A model generated the notes under the pieces. That model was not told the origin of the DNA, made no database searches, and worked only from the letters and a program-made list of their open reading frames with translations. DNA of 48,403 bases, taken from contig JAGXFI010000084.1 of NCBI GenBank assembly GCA_024637305.1, positions 1 to 48,403 on the forward strand. Direction: 5' to 3'. Position numbers and translations under genes: made by a program. This DNA is from Sulfitobacter sp. (GTDB taxonomy: Bacteria; Pseudomonadota; Alphaproteobacteria; Rhodobacterales; Rhodobacteraceae). Shown here piece after piece: positions 17,744 through 27,034 of this stretch (the first letter of the stretch is position 1; every line of letters starts with the position of its first letter).

Positions 17744-19830
17744 CAGTTCGACCCTCCGGTCATCGTCATCCAAGTCACCAGAACCGCGATCCCGATAACC
17801 ATGGCGAAGGCATAGGTAAAGATATATCCGGACTGCGCTTTACCGGCGAGGCGTGTAAGCCAAGGGATCAGCCCCATGGCGACACCATTCAAAGATCCAT
17901 CAATCACATCACCGTCGCCGCGCTTCCAGAAAAAGCGGCCAATGGCTTTGGCAGGCTGAACGAAGATCAGGTTATAAAGCTCGTCAAAGTACCATTTGTT
18001 CAGCAGGAAATTGTACAGTGGCCGCTGGTTCGCCGCGAGCCGTGCTGGCAGGGACGGATTCCAGATGTAGAACCAAAGCGCCATGACGAAACCGGCAAGC
18101 ATTGCCGCGAAGGGACTGATCTTGACCCACTTCGGCACCTCGTGGGCATCATTGAGAATGGTGTTATCCGGGGACGTATAGATGGCCCCCTCGCCCGGCT
18201 GACCGGAAAACACATAGTGATGCTCGCCCTCCTTGGCCGCTTCATCGCCGGATGCGGGTTCGCCAGCGACCTCTTCGGAATGCTCACCTGCTTCGGCGTA
18301 AGGTACACCATAGAACTTTGCCACCGTGTCGGTGTGACCGAAGAAGCTGTTGTACCAGATCGCCCCGGCAAATATCGACCCAAGGCTCAGGACACCCAGC
18401 GGGATCAGCATGCTCATCGGTGCCTCGTGCGCATGATCATGCGTGTGCTTGTCGCCGCGCGGCTTGCCGTAAAAGGTCAGGAACATCAGCCGCCAGCTGT
18501 AGAAGCTGGTGAACAGCGCAGCGACGACCAGCATCCAGAAGGCATACCCCATCGGACCGGCGGCATAGGCGCTTTCGATCACCGCATCCTTGGACGCGAA
18601 ACCGGCGAACCCGATCCAGCCGGTCAGCGGAATACCCACCCCGGTGATCGCCAGCGTGCCGATCAGCATCGCCGCAAAGGTATAGGGGATCTTCTTGCGC
18701 AGACCGCCATAGTTGCGCATGTCCTGCTCGTGATGCATCGCATGGATCACCGATCCCGCGCCAAGAAACAGCATCGCCTTGAAGAACGCGTGTGTGAACA
18801 GGTGGAACATCGCCACGCTGTAGACACCAACGCCAGCGGCTACGAACATGTAACCCAGCTGCGACATGGTTGAATAGGCGATCACGCGCTTGATGTCGTT
18901 CTGCACCAGACCAATGGTCGCTGCAACGAACGCCGTTGTCGCCCCGATAAAGGTAACGAACATCATCGCCTCCGGAGCGAACTCCATGATGGGCGACATG
19001 CGACATACCAAGAACACACCTGCCGTGACCATCGTCGCGGCGTGGATCAGCGCGGAGACAGGCGTCGGCCCCTCCATCGCGTCCGGCAGCCAGGTGTGCA
19101 GGAACAGCTGCGCCGACTTACCCATCGCACCCACAAACAGCAGGAAGGCAATCAGGTTGGCCGCATTCCAATCACGCCACAGAAAGCTGATGCTTGTCTC
19201 TGCAAGTTCGGGAGCCGCCGCAAAGACGTCTTCGAATTTGACACTGTCGGTCAGCATGAACAGCGCGAAAATCCCGAGCGCAAAGCCGAAATCGCCCACA
19301 CGGTTGACCACGAATGCCTTGATCGCGGCAGCATTGGCGGAGGGTTTGCGATAGTAGAACCCAATCAGGAGGTAGGACGCGACACCTACGCCCTCCCAAC
19401 CGAAAAACATCTGCACAAGGTTGTCGGATGTGACCAGCATCAGCATCGCGAAGGTGAAGAACGACAGGTAGGCAAAGAAACGCGGGCGATAGCTCTCGTC
19501 GTCGCGGAAATTGTCGTCATGCGCCATGTAGCCGAAGGAATAGAGATGAACGAGGCTGGAGACCGTCGTGATGACAATCAACATGATCGCGGTCAGCCGG
19601 TCGAGACGGATCGCCCAATCGGTGCTGAGGGTTCCGCTTTCGATGAACCTCAATATCTGGATCTGCTCCGTCACGCCGTCAAAGCTGAGGAAAACCACCC
19701 AGCTCAGGAAGGCCGACAGGAACAGCAGCCCGGTGGCGATCCAACAGGCAGCAGTTTCGCCCATGACCTTCCAACCAAAGCCGCACAGCAGTGCGCCCAC
19801 CAGCGGGGCAAAAAGAAGAGTGGTTTCCAT
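17743..19830 (-). CDS. nuoL: NADH-quinone oxidoreductase subunit L
   Basis: A 695-residue subunit, the largest membrane subunit of complex I, with the distal proton channel and the long lateral helix at its C-terminal end. Typical motifs are [39 protein letters not shown] and [21 protein letters not shown] hydrophilic, glutamate- and glycine-rich insert ([20 protein letters not shown]) lies at about 510-530, between late helices. Such inserts are common and variable. It starts 4 bp after nuoK and overlaps nuoM. Confidence 0.97.
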   Translation of the reverse strand: METTLLFAPLVGALLCGFGWKVMGETAACWIATGLLFLSAFLSWVVFLSFDGVTEQIQILRFIESGTLSTDWAIRLDRLTAIMLIVITTVSSLVHLYSFGYMAHDDNFRDDESYRPRFFAYLSFFTFAMLMLVTSDNLVQMFFGWEGVGVASYLLIGFYYRKPSANAAAIKAFVVNRVGDFGFALGIFALFMLTDSVKFEDVFAAAPELAETSISFLWRDWNAANLIAFLLFVGAMGKSAQLFLHTWLPDAMEGPTPVSALIHAATMVTAGVFLVCRMSPIMEFAPEAMMFVTFIGATTAFVAATIGLVQNDIKRVIAYSTMSQLGYMFVAAGVGVYSVAMFHLFTHAFFKAMLFLGAGSVIHAMHHEQDMRNYGGLRKKIPYTFAAMLIGTLAITGVGIPLTGWIGFAGFASKDAVIESAYAAGPMGYAFWMLVVAALFTSFYSWRLMFLTFYGKPRGDKHTHDHAHEAPMSMLIPLGVLSLGSIFAGAIWYNSFFGHTDTVAKFYGVPYAEAGEHSEEVAGEPASGDEAAKEGEHHYVFSGQPGEGAIYTSPDNTILNDAHEVPKWVKISPFAAMLAGFVMALWFYIWNPSLPARLAANQRPLYNFLLNKWYFDELYNLIFVQPAKAIGRFFWKRGDGDVIDGSLNGVAMGLIPWLTRLAGKAQSGYIFTYAFAMVIGIAVLVTWMTMTGGSN

Positions 19831-19834
19831 GCCC

Positions 19835-20140
19835 CTAGCCTTTCATCACGTTGACGTCTTCGACCGCGATCGTGCCGCGGTTACGGAAGAAACAGACCAG
19901 AATGGCCAGTCCGATCGCCGCCTCGGCTGCCGCGACCGTCAGGACGAACAGCGTGAATACCTGCCCCACCAGATCGCCGAGAAAGCTGGAGAACGCCACA
20001 AGATTGATATTCACCGCCAGAAGCATCAATTCGATACTCATCAGCAGGATGATCACGTTCTTGCGGTTCAGGAATAGCCCGAAGATGCCAATGACGAACA
20101 GCGTCGCCGCCACCGTCAGGTAATGTTCAAGTCCGATCAT
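19835..20140 (-). CDS. nuoK: NADH-quinone oxidoreductase subunit K
   Basis: A 101-residue, three-helix membrane subunit of complex I. It carries the conserved glutamate in [19 protein letters not shown] and the one in [13 protein letters not shown], both on the proton path. The length equals the usual bacterial NuoK. It is separated from nuoJ by a 74-bp gap that contains two strong hairpins, the only sizeable break in the nuoG-N half of the operon, so its dose may be set apart from nuoJ. Confidence 0.96.
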   Translation of the reverse strand: MIGLEHYLTVAATLFVIGIFGLFLNRKNVIILLMSIELMLLAVNINLVAFSSFLGDLVGQVFTLFVLTVAAAEAAIGLAILVCFFRNRGTIAVEDVNVMKG

Positions 20141-20169
20141 CTTTGCGTCCCACGTTCATTTTTATGTCG

Positions 20170-20214
20170 CCGGAATTTTTGAAAATTCCGGTCCGTTTTC
20201 TTCGAAGAAAACGG
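20170..20214 (-). repeat. Tandem hairpins between nuoJ and nuoK
   Basis: Two near-perfect palindromes lie back to back. One has arms 20170-20179 and 20182-20191 (CCGGAATTTT and AAAATTCCGG). The other is a 22-bp perfect palindrome at 20193-20214 centred on TTCGAA. The second begins directly after the nuoJ TAA (20217-20215). No T-run follows, so an RNA-processing or stabilising role, or a mobile REP-like repeat, is more likely than termination. Only one copy was seen in this window. Confidence 0.85.
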
Positions 20215-20817
20215 TTATAGCCCCTGTCCGGGTTTCACGTCTTTCAATTCGATCGCCAGTTTCGGATCGCGCATCATCTGCGCGACCACATCCTGACGTT
20301 TGACATCCTTGCGGTGGCGCAGGGTCAGCACGATAGCCCCGATCATGGCCACCAGGAGGATCAGACCCGCCAGTTGGAACAACAGGAAGTACTGGTCATA
20401 AAGCACCATGCCCAAGGCATCGGTATTGTGCCGCTCAATGGTGACGACCTGCGCCCGCAAGTCGGCTGCGGCGGAATTGCTCTCCCACGCCCCGAAGGCC
20501 ATCACGAACTGCATCAGGATCACCAGCCCGATCAGCAGCGCAAGCGGCATGTATTTCGCCATCTCCGCCTTCAGCTCGGCAAAATCGACGTCGAGCATCA
20601 TCACCACGAACAGGAATAGGACCGCCACCGCGCCCACGTAAACGATGACAAGCAGCATCGCGACGAATTCCGCACCCAGCATGACGAAGAGACCTGCAGA
20701 GCTGAGGAAAGCGAGGATCAACCACAGCACCGAATGGACCGGATTACGGCTGATCACGGTGAACAACCCGCCTCCGATCACGCAGATCGCGAAAAGATAG
20801 AATGCGAAAACGCTCAT
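20215..20817 (-). CDS. nuoJ: NADH-quinone oxidoreductase subunit J
   Basis: A 200-residue, five-helix membrane subunit of complex I. The family signature region [19 protein letters not shown] and [26 protein letters not shown] (the helix with the pi-bulge that moves in coupling) is intact. It starts with ATG inside the stop of the CMD-like gene (ATGA overlap at 20817-20814). Its stop abuts a 22-bp palindrome. Confidence 0.96.
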   Translation of the reverse strand: MSVFAFYLFAICVIGGGLFTVISRNPVHSVLWLILAFLSSAGLFVMLGAEFVAMLLVIVYVGAVAVLFLFVVMMLDVDFAELKAEMAKYMPLALLIGLVILMQFVMAFGAWESNSAAADLRAQVVTIERHNTDALGMVLYDQYFLLFQLAGLILLVAMIGAIVLTLRHRKDVKRQDVVAQMMRDPKLAIELKDVKPGQGL

Positions 20818-21224
20818 GAGTCGCTCTCCTTGTCCTTGTCATCGCCCAGAACCTCCTGCGCGAGTTGCAGCGCGCGGGTCATGGCCGGGATACCGGCAAA
20901 GGCCGACATTTGCCCGATTGTCTCGATTACCTGCTGCTTATGCGCCCCTGCCTCGATGGCGTGGCGCACGGTCTGGCGCACCGCAATCTCGTTTTGCGCA
21001 CCCTGCATTGTCAGCCCGGCCAGTGTCAGCAACAACCGCGTCTTGGCATCGAGCCCGTCAGGATTCATCCGGTTGCCAAAGAACGTCTCCATCACGTCTT
21101 TTGGCATCAGGCCGATCATCTGCTCGAACCCCTTTGGGGTAAACGCATCCATCGCCGGAAACGTCTTCGCCATTTCCTGCGCCTGTCGCATCATCTGCTC
21201 AAAAGGGTTGACGGGATCGCTCAT
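20814..21224 (-). CDS. Carboxymuconolactone-decarboxylase-like protein inside the nuo operon
   Basis: A 136-residue protein. Residues about 57-125 fit the CMD/AhpD helical fold ([19 protein letters not shown], then [19 protein letters not shown]). It has no cysteine, so an AhpD-like peroxidase activity is excluded; only E-x-x-x-x-x-x-x-R-H type residues of the CMD branch remain. The N-terminal 50 residues are rich in Met and Phe ([18 protein letters not shown]), resembling a polymer-bound helix, and have no known function here. ATGA overlaps tie it to nuoI (upstream) and nuoJ (downstream), so its product is made together with complex I. An assembly or accessory role is possible but unproven. 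Confidence 0.75.
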   Translation of the reverse strand: MSDPVNPFEQMMRQAQEMAKTFPAMDAFTPKGFEQMIGLMPKDVMETFFGNRMNPDGLDAKTRLLLTLAGLTMQGAQNEIAVRQTVRHAIEAGAHKQQVIETIGQMSAFAGIPAMTRALQLAQEVLGDDKDKESDS

Positions 21225-21715
21225 CTGTATGGTGCATCCATTTCAAGATTGCGCGCGATCTCGGCTTCCCAGCGGTCGCCGTTCTCAAGCAGTTTCGACT
21301 TGTCGTAAAACAATTCTTCGCGCGTTTCGGTGCTGAATTCAAAATTCGGACCTTCGACGATCGCATCGACCGGGCAGGCTTCCTGGCAGAAACCGCAGTA
21401 GATACACTTGGTCATGTCGATGTCATAGCGTGTCGTGCGACGGCTGCCGTCATCGCGCGGTTCCGCGTCGATGGTGATGGCCTGCGCGGGGCATATCGCT
21501 TCGCACAACTTGCACGCGATGCAGCGTTCTTCGCCGTTCGGATATCGCCGCAGTGCGTGTTCACCGCGGAAACGCGGGGAAAGCGGACCCTTTTCATGCG
21601 GATAATTCAACGTCGCCTTGGGCTTGAACATATAGCGGATACCGAGGGCGAACCCCTTGGCAAAATCCTGCAACAAAAAGTACTTTGCGGCGCGGGTATA
21701 GTCGATCTGTGTCAT
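21221..21715 (-). CDS. nuoI: NADH-quinone oxidoreductase subunit I
   Basis: A 164-residue subunit with two 4Fe-4S clusters (N6a and N6b). The ligands are C65, C68, C71 and C75 ([12 protein letters not shown]), and C104, C107, C110 and C114 ([12 protein letters not shown]). It carries electrons from the peripheral arm to the quinone site. The ATG is one base after the nuoH stop (TGACATG), and its stop overlaps the CMD-like gene. Confidence 0.97.
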   Translation of the reverse strand: MTQIDYTRAAKYFLLQDFAKGFALGIRYMFKPKATLNYPHEKGPLSPRFRGEHALRRYPNGEERCIACKLCEAICPAQAITIDAEPRDDGSRRTTRYDIDMTKCIYCGFCQEACPVDAIVEGPNFEFSTETREELFYDKSKLLENGDRWEAEIARNLEMDAPYR

Positions 21716-21716
21716 G

Positions 21717-22757
21717 TCAGACTCCTACGGCCCAGCGGGCGTAAATGCCCCAGAACCATTCGAATTTGGCCGCGAAAGCCACAAAAACCACCCAGACCAG
21801 CGAGAACGGCAGGAACACCTTCCAGCCCAAGCGCATCAGCTGATCGTAGCGGTAACGCGGCGTGATTGCCTTGACCATCGAGAAGAAAAAGAAAACGACG
21901 CCCATCTTCAGCACCATCCAGAAGATGCCATCCGGCAAGAACGGCACGGGCGACAGCCAGCCGCCGAAAAACAGCAGCGTGATCAGGGCACACATCAACA
22001 CGACCGCGACCAGTTCGCCGATCATGAAAAGCAGGAACGGGGTCGAGGAATATTCAACCTGATAGCCTGCGACCAGCTCTGATTCAGCTTCAGGCAAATC
22101 GAACGGCGGGCGGTTGGTTTCCGCCAGGGCCGAGATGAAGAACAGGATCAGCATCGGAAAATGCGGCAGCCAGTACCAGCTGAGCAAGCCGAACTCGCTG
22201 CTTTGCGACGCGACGATGTGGCCAAAATTCATCGAGCCTGAAGAGATGATCACTCCTATGATGATCAGACCGATGCTGACCTCATAGGAAATCATCTGCG
22301 CGGCGGACCGCAACGACCCCAGGAACGGGTATTTCGAGTTCGACGCCCAGCCGCCCATGATGACGCCGTAAACTTCGAGCGACGAGATTGCAAAGACGAA
22401 CAGAATTGCCACGTTGATGTCCGACAACACCCAGCCGTCATTGAATGGAATCACCGCCCACGCAACCAGCGCCATGACGAGGCTGATCATCGGGGCAAGA
22501 AAGAACACGGGCCGGTCGGCACCCGCAGGCACGACCACTTCCTTGACGATATACTTGCCGAAATCCGCAAAACTTTGCAGCAGACCGAATACACCCACCA
22601 CGTTTGGTCCGCGCCGCAACATCACGGCGGCCCAGATCTTGCGGTCAGCATACATCAGAAACGCTAGCGCTACGAGCAGCGGCACAACGATGAGAAGGAT
22701 CTGACCCACGATTAGCAGCAGCCCGCCCGTGGTGGTCGTGAAAAAGAAGTCAGCCAT
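21717..22757 (-). CDS. nuoH: NADH-quinone oxidoreductase subunit H
   Basis: A 346-residue, eight-helix subunit that forms part of the quinone chamber. It shows the conserved [18 protein letters not shown] near residue 39 and the loop [20 protein letters not shown]. The segment [20 protein letters not shown] follows. It starts 6 bp after the upstream lipoprotein gene, with an AGGA-type ribosome-binding site. Confidence 0.97.
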   Translation of the reverse strand: MADFFFTTTTGGLLLIVGQILLIVVPLLVALAFLMYADRKIWAAVMLRRGPNVVGVFGLLQSFADFGKYIVKEVVVPAGADRPVFFLAPMISLVMALVAWAVIPFNDGWVLSDINVAILFVFAISSLEVYGVIMGGWASNSKYPFLGSLRSAAQMISYEVSIGLIIIGVIISSGSMNFGHIVASQSSEFGLLSWYWLPHFPMLILFFISALAETNRPPFDLPEAESELVAGYQVEYSSTPFLLFMIGELVAVVLMCALITLLFFGGWLSPVPFLPDGIFWMVLKMGVVFFFFSMVKAITPRYRYDQLMRLGWKVFLPFSLVWVVFVAFAAKFEWFWGIYARWAVGV

Positions 22758-22763
22758 AAATCC

Positions 22764-23147
22764 TCACACCGTCGGAATGCCTTTTTCCATGCAATTCTGC
22801 ACGGTCACTTCGGCATCGATTGTCTTCAAGCCCCGTGGCAGGCTCGGCGAGATCGTGTAAACAGCATCTGCGCGCCATATGCCACCCTCAATCGCCACAT
22901 TTGTGCGTAGATGACGCGCAAAACCGTAGCCTCGGATCAGTGTGTATTGCGCCGCCGCACACTCTGCATAGGCGGACACATTTTCAGCATTACGCGCGTT
23001 CGTCATGGCCACATTGAACTGCACCAGATCACCATCAAGCAGAACAGTCTCCACCCCCTTGTAGTCGGGGATGAAGTCTTCTGCGGTTGGGACGGTTGGT
23101 GCGCAGGCCGCGATCAGCAATGGCGTTATGATTGCCATCCGGTTCAC
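22764..23147 (-). CDS. Small predicted lipoprotein in the nuo operon
   Basis: GTG 23147 overlaps the nuoG stop (GTGA), giving 127 residues with a short signal sequence and lipobox (LLIAAC, Cys15). An internal ATG at 23138 is an alternative. The mature part contains the pattern [34 protein letters not shown]. Three further cysteines in the mature part may form a disulfide. No family is recognised with confidence. A lipoprotein would face the periplasm, so it is unlikely to be a complex I subunit in the strict sense, but its position between nuoG and nuoH makes a link to complex I or its assembly plausible. Confidence 0.7.
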   Translation of the reverse strand: MNRMAIITPLLIAACAPTVPTAEDFIPDYKGVETVLLDGDLVQFNVAMTNARNAENVSAYAECAAAQYTLIRGYGFARHLRTNVAIEGGIWRADAVYTISPSLPRGLKTIDAEVTVQNCMEKGIPTV

Positions 23148-25159
23148 TCTGCCGCCAAAGCTCCTGTCTGGCGCGCCCTGGCGTTCGCCGACAGCTCCGC
23201 CATCAGCGAAGACGCCCGCGCAATCGGATTGCTGAGGTAGAAATCCGACACCGGATAGACGAACGCTGCTGAGTCCACTTTGCCGCGCGGCAAAGGTGAC
23301 CCGCTGTTCTGCGCCACTGAGTCGATATCGGCCAGATGCGGCACTTCGTCGGTCAGTGCGTTGCGCAACGCGGAAAGACTGTCGAACGGGAGGGTCGCGC
23401 CGATCTCTGCGCTGAGGGCGCGTAGAATCGCCCAATTTTCCTTGGCCTGGCCCGGTGCAAAAGACGCGCGGAAGGCCATCTGCGGCCGTCCTTCGGTATT
23501 CACGAACACCCCGGCCTCTTCAGTATAGGCAGCAGCCGGCAGGATGATGTCGGCGCGGTGCGCCCCGCGATCTCCGTGCGACCCTTGATAGATCACGAAG
23601 GGGCCGGCGGGAATATCACCCTCGTCCGCGCCCAGATTATAAATCACATCCGATTTCAACACCTCGGCAATGCCGCCATCGGCCACACAACCGACATCCA
23701 TCGCGCCGACACGGCTCGCCGCCGTGTGCAGGATCAGCAGACCGGATTTAGTTGCCTCCGCCAGCGCCATCGCCTCGCCCAGAACCGCCTCACCGTCCTT
23801 GCGCATCAGGGCACCTTGTCCGACGACAATGACCGACGGTTTGTCCTGAATGTCGGAGTGATCTTCATTCAACATGGCCCCGATCGCATCGGGTCCATTG
23901 CCCAGATGCGCGTACTCATAGGTCAGATCGACCTTCGGCCCGATCAAACCGACATTGCCACCACGGGTCCACGCCTTGCGGATACGCGCGTTCAAGACAG
24001 GTGCCTCGACGGCCGGATTGGTCCCGATCAACATGATCGCCTGCGCCGTGTCCAGATCCTCGACACGCGCCGTACCGACGTACCCCGCACGATTGCCCGC
24101 AGGCAGCTTTGCACCATCGGTGCGACACTCGACCTTGCCGCCTTGCCCTTCGATCAATTGCCGCAGAGCGAACGCAGCCTCCACCGGAACCAGATCTCCG
24201 ATCAAACCGCCGACCAACTTTCCCTTCATCGCCGCTGCGGCAGCCGCCAACGCCTCTGGCCACTCCGCCTTGCGCAGCTTGCCGTTCTCGCGAATGTAAG
24301 GCGTATCCAGACGTTGCCGCCGCAAGCCGTCCCAGACAAAGCGGGTCTTGTCCGAAATCCATTCCTCGTTCACGCCGTCATGGTTGCGTGGCAGGAACCG
24401 CATGACTTCGCGGCCCTTCGTGTCCACCCGGATATTGGATCCCAGCGCATCCATCACGTCGATGCTTTCGGTCTTGGACAGCTCCCACGGACGCGCCGTG
24501 AAGGCGTATGGTTTCGAAACCAGCGCCCCGACCGGGCACAAATCAATGATGTTGCCCTGCAAATTCGAATCGAGCGTCTGACCCAGATACGCCGTGATCT
24601 CGGCATCCTCGCCACGACCCGTCTGTCCCATCTGGTGAATACCAGCCACTTCGGTGGTGAACCGAACGCAACGGGTGCATGAAATGCAGCGCGTCATATG
24701 CGTCTCGACCAGCGGCCCCAGATCCAGATCCTCGGTGGCGCGCTTGGGTTCGCGATAGCGGGAAAAATCAACGCCATAAGCCATCGCCTGATCCTGCAAA
24801 TCACACTCTCCGCCCTGATCGCAGATCGGGCAATCCAGCGGGTGATTGATGAGCAGAAATTCCATCACGCCCTCGCGGGCTTTCTTGACCATCGGGCTGT
24901 TGGTCTTCACGACCGGAGGCTGCCCCTCGGGGCCGGGTCGCAGATCACGCACCTGCATCGCACAGGACGCCGCCGGCTTGGGCGGACCGCCAACGACCTC
25001 GACCAGACACATCCGGCAATTGCCTGCGATCGACAGCCGCTCGTGATAACAAAAACGCGGGATTTCCACGCCGACCTCTTCGCAAGCCTGAATGAGCGTC
25101 ATCGCCCCTTCGACTTCGATTTCCTTGCCATCAATGATGATCTTGCGCATGTCGCTCAT
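23144..25159 (-). CDS. nuoG: NADH-quinone oxidoreductase subunit G
   Basis: A 671-residue iron-sulfur subunit. The 2Fe-2S ligands are C37, C48, C51 and C66. Cluster N5 has H106, C110, C113 and C119. Cluster N4 has C158, C161, C164 and C208. The molybdopterin-oxidoreductase-like domain that follows lacks molybdenum ligands, as in the family, and no extra cysteine set for cluster N7 is seen. It starts 4 bp after the DUF5333-like gene. It passes electrons from NuoE/F towards NuoI. Confidence 0.97.
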   Translation of the reverse strand: MSDMRKIIIDGKEIEVEGAMTLIQACEEVGVEIPRFCYHERLSIAGNCRMCLVEVVGGPPKPAASCAMQVRDLRPGPEGQPPVVKTNSPMVKKAREGVMEFLLINHPLDCPICDQGGECDLQDQAMAYGVDFSRYREPKRATEDLDLGPLVETHMTRCISCTRCVRFTTEVAGIHQMGQTGRGEDAEITAYLGQTLDSNLQGNIIDLCPVGALVSKPYAFTARPWELSKTESIDVMDALGSNIRVDTKGREVMRFLPRNHDGVNEEWISDKTRFVWDGLRRQRLDTPYIRENGKLRKAEWPEALAAAAAAMKGKLVGGLIGDLVPVEAAFALRQLIEGQGGKVECRTDGAKLPAGNRAGYVGTARVEDLDTAQAIMLIGTNPAVEAPVLNARIRKAWTRGGNVGLIGPKVDLTYEYAHLGNGPDAIGAMLNEDHSDIQDKPSVIVVGQGALMRKDGEAVLGEAMALAEATKSGLLILHTAASRVGAMDVGCVADGGIAEVLKSDVIYNLGADEGDIPAGPFVIYQGSHGDRGAHRADIILPAAAYTEEAGVFVNTEGRPQMAFRASFAPGQAKENWAILRALSAEIGATLPFDSLSALRNALTDEVPHLADIDSVAQNSGSPLPRGKVDSAAFVYPVSDFYLSNPIARASSLMAELSANARARQTGALAAE

Positions 25160-25163
25160 AAGC

Positions 25164-25565
25164 TCACTTAGCCCTCAGTAACGAACCTATCCGGCTCGAT
25201 TTCTCTATCTCTGCCAGTCCCAGCGCACAATAGCTTTGCGGGTCCGAAGTATCGACCCCCCGTGCGGCAAAAAATGCATCACCCCGCGCGCGCATCCGCG
25301 CCTTTTCGGCGTCCGACTTCGTATAGGCCTCGATCTCGTCGTCGGTATAGCCCATATCCCGCGCTTCCGCCTGCAAACTGCGCAAATAAAACACAGCGGC
25401 AACCATCCTTGCAGATATCGACGGGCAGTTTTTGCGAATAATGTCCGCGACCCCCAGATCAAGCAAGGCGTCGTCGATTCTCGCCACCTCGCGCAGCGGC
25501 GGTTTGGCGTTCGCAGGTGCCACGGAAAAGCTCAGCGCTGTCAGCGCGATCATCAATCGTTTCAT
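25164..25565 (-). CDS. DUF5333-like small exported protein
   Basis: A 133-residue protein with an N-terminal signal peptide ([20 protein letters not shown]). The ATG at 25565 is favoured by GAAGGA just upstream; an in-frame ATG at 25580 would put five residues before the signal. Two cysteines (NCPS and SYCAL) may pair in the periplasm. It resembles the DUF5333 family, which I recall as restricted to Rhodobacterales and linked to nuo loci. Function unknown. It is 4 bp before nuoG. Confidence 0.65.
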   Translation of the reverse strand: MKRLMIALTALSFSVAPANAKPPLREVARIDDALLDLGVADIIRKNCPSISARMVAAVFYLRSLQAEARDMGYTDDEIEAYTKSDAEKARMRARGDAFFAARGVDTSDPQSYCALGLAEIEKSSRIGSLLRAK

Positions 25566-25679
25566 CGGGGGTCCTTCCACAATGCAAGGGGGCGCGTCCG
25601 GCCCTTTGTTGCAGGTGGTGGCGCGGGCCGTTGTTATGCAATAACACCGCCCTTCCCGTTCGGGTTGCAGGGCAATCCA

Positions 25680-26006
25680 TCACTGCGGGCAGATACCCTG
25701 CAGGACAATCGTGTCATTTGAGCTCCGAAGCTGTGCCTCCGGTGCGTCCGGTCCCACGGTCCAGATGATATCTGAGTTTCCGTAGGTGCTGACGCAGTAT
25801 CGGATCGCCTCGTACTCCCCCGCCGCGCGTGCACCGGCAATCGAACGCGATACGTCATTCACGGACACGGTGAAAACATCGTACTGGCCATCGACCTTGC
25901 GCGCCTTGGCATTGAAATACTGCCCGTCAAAAGGGATCCGGTCATCCGAAGACGAACAGGCCCCCAGCAGACCCAACAACGCGAGGGTGCTTGTCAAAAT
26001 TCTCAT
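25680..26006 (-). CDS. Small predicted lipoprotein
   Basis: A 108-residue protein starting with a typical lipoprotein signal (MRILTSTLALLGLLGACSSS, lipobox LGAC with Cys17) and a strong AAGGAG site. The mature part (RIPFDGQYFNAKARKVDGQ to the end) has two cysteines and is mostly beta by appearance. No family is recognised. The 103-bp gap upstream contains a candidate internal promoter. A 99-bp gap downstream holds nothing that stands out. Confidence 0.7.
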   Translation of the reverse strand: MRILTSTLALLGLLGACSSSDDRIPFDGQYFNAKARKVDGQYDVFTVSVNDVSRSIAGARAAGEYEAIRYCVSTYGNSDIIWTVGPDAPEAQLRSSNDTIVLQGICPQ

Positions 26007-26057
26007 CTCATCTCCTTGAGAACAGCGGTGCGCCCGATCCGTTGCGCCTTATGTCGC

Positions 26058-26084
26058 TTTATAGAAGGCAATGCAGGAAATCAA
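26058..26084 (-). promoter_or_regulatory. Candidate internal promoter in the nuo operon
   Basis: On the minus strand TATAAA (26063-26058), five of six matches to a -10 box, is preceded by TTGATT (26084-26079) at 15 bp, or TTTGAT at 16 bp. The spacing is short. If used, it would start a transcript just before the lipoprotein gene, so nuoG-N could be expressed apart from nuoA-F. Confidence 0.3.
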
Positions 26085-26109
26085 ACCAACTGATTGATGC
26101 TTTGCCGCC

Positions 26110-26541
26110 TCAACCTTCTCCGAGGTCGCTGCCCAACGCCGCTTGTGACTTTGCGTATTTCTTCAAGAGACGTTCGCGATCTTCGGGCGGTAGAATCGAC
26201 AACCGCACCGGATCGCTGTTATCGGCCAGGTCTGCCGCCTTGACCCGGCGCGCGATTCCATTGGACATGACCCGCGCCAGATAATCCTCCAGCGGCTCAT
26301 CCTGGGCATGGGTAAGGCACCCGACGGCCTCAGCAACTTCTGCACCGAATTCGGCTCTGATCCGGTCCAGCGTGATCTCCGTATCCTCGACCACATCATG
26401 CAGCAGCCCGACGATCCGGTCCGTGTCGTTTTCCAGCCGGTCACAGACGCGCACCACATGGCCGATATAGGCCTGACCGGCCCTGTCACGCTGCCCGTGA
26501 TGGGCCCGCAGGGCAAATTCGAAGGCTTTCCCGACGGACAC
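26110..26541 (-). CDS. Small HD-domain hydrolase, RelA/SpoT (MESH1-like) type
   Basis: With the GTG at 26541 the protein has 143 residues. It carries the HD pattern of ppGpp hydrolases: AHHGQRDRAGQAYIGHVVRV, then GLLHDVVEDTEIT, then VKAADLADNSD. This is the alarmone-hydrolase (SpoT-HD or MESH1) arrangement without any synthetase domain. Metal-binding His and Asp appear to be kept (IGH, LLHD, ADL). The true start is uncertain; a longer frame begins at 26598 but would overlap the MAPEG gene by 46 bp. It is 11 bp downstream of that gene. A ppGpp or related nucleotide hydrolase co-expressed with complex I is unusual. Function is inferred from motifs only. Confidence 0.7.
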   Translation of the reverse strand: MSVGKAFEFALRAHHGQRDRAGQAYIGHVVRVCDRLENDTDRIVGLLHDVVEDTEITLDRIRAEFGAEVAEAVGCLTHAQDEPLEDYLARVMSNGIARRVKAADLADNSDPVRLSILPPEDRERLLKKYAKSQAALGSDLGEG

Positions 26542-26552
26542 CGTGCCGCGCC

Positions 26553-26960
26553 CTAAAATGCCGCGAAGACGGCCATGATCGCCAGCACGATCAAGCACAG
26601 CCAGCCGACCATGAAGCTAACCGACCGCATCGGCTGGTTCTCGGTGCCGATATGGATCACGGCCATCACGATCCGCGACACGATGAATACGGACGCCAAC
26701 AGATTCACCCAGAACGGTGCCGCTCCGGCCAGAACCGCCGCCAGCACCGCGGCGATAAACGGACCCGAGGTTTCGACCGCGTTCATAAAGGCACGTTCCC
26801 GGCGGTAGACGATGTCCGAATAGTCACGCTTGGGTTTGCCACAGGCGCAACGATTTTCCGCGTCACGCCCGAAGGTGGAAAGCATCGACAAGACAATGAC
26901 GATGAGCGCCCAAAGCGCGACCGAGGCGATGGCGTGGGAATAGGGTTCAAAAACCAGCAT
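26553..26960 (-). CDS. MAPEG family membrane protein
   Basis: A 135-residue protein of four hydrophobic segments with the MAPEG pattern around YRRERAFMNAVETSGPFIAAVLAA. Members act as membrane-bound glutathione transferases or peroxidases in some species; bacterial members are mostly uncharacterised. The start has a good AAGGAA site. It follows nuoF with 74 bp between, lies just before the HD gene, and is part of the same run of minus-strand genes. Confidence 0.8.
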   Translation of the reverse strand: MLVFEPYSHAIASVALWALIVIVLSMLSTFGRDAENRCACGKPKRDYSDIVYRRERAFMNAVETSGPFIAAVLAAVLAGAAPFWVNLLASVFIVSRIVMAVIHIGTENQPMRSVSFMVGWLCLIVLAIMAVFAAF

Positions 26961-27034
26961 GACGTTCCTTGCATTCAGTATGCGACCGACAGAGCGGGCA
27001 GGACAAGCGCATCACCCCGCCGGAACCTTGCGAC

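Noticed and set aside
23558-24682. Plus-strand open frame of 374 codons
   Set aside because: It is antisense to nuoG, whose iron-sulfur ligands are all in place on the minus strand.
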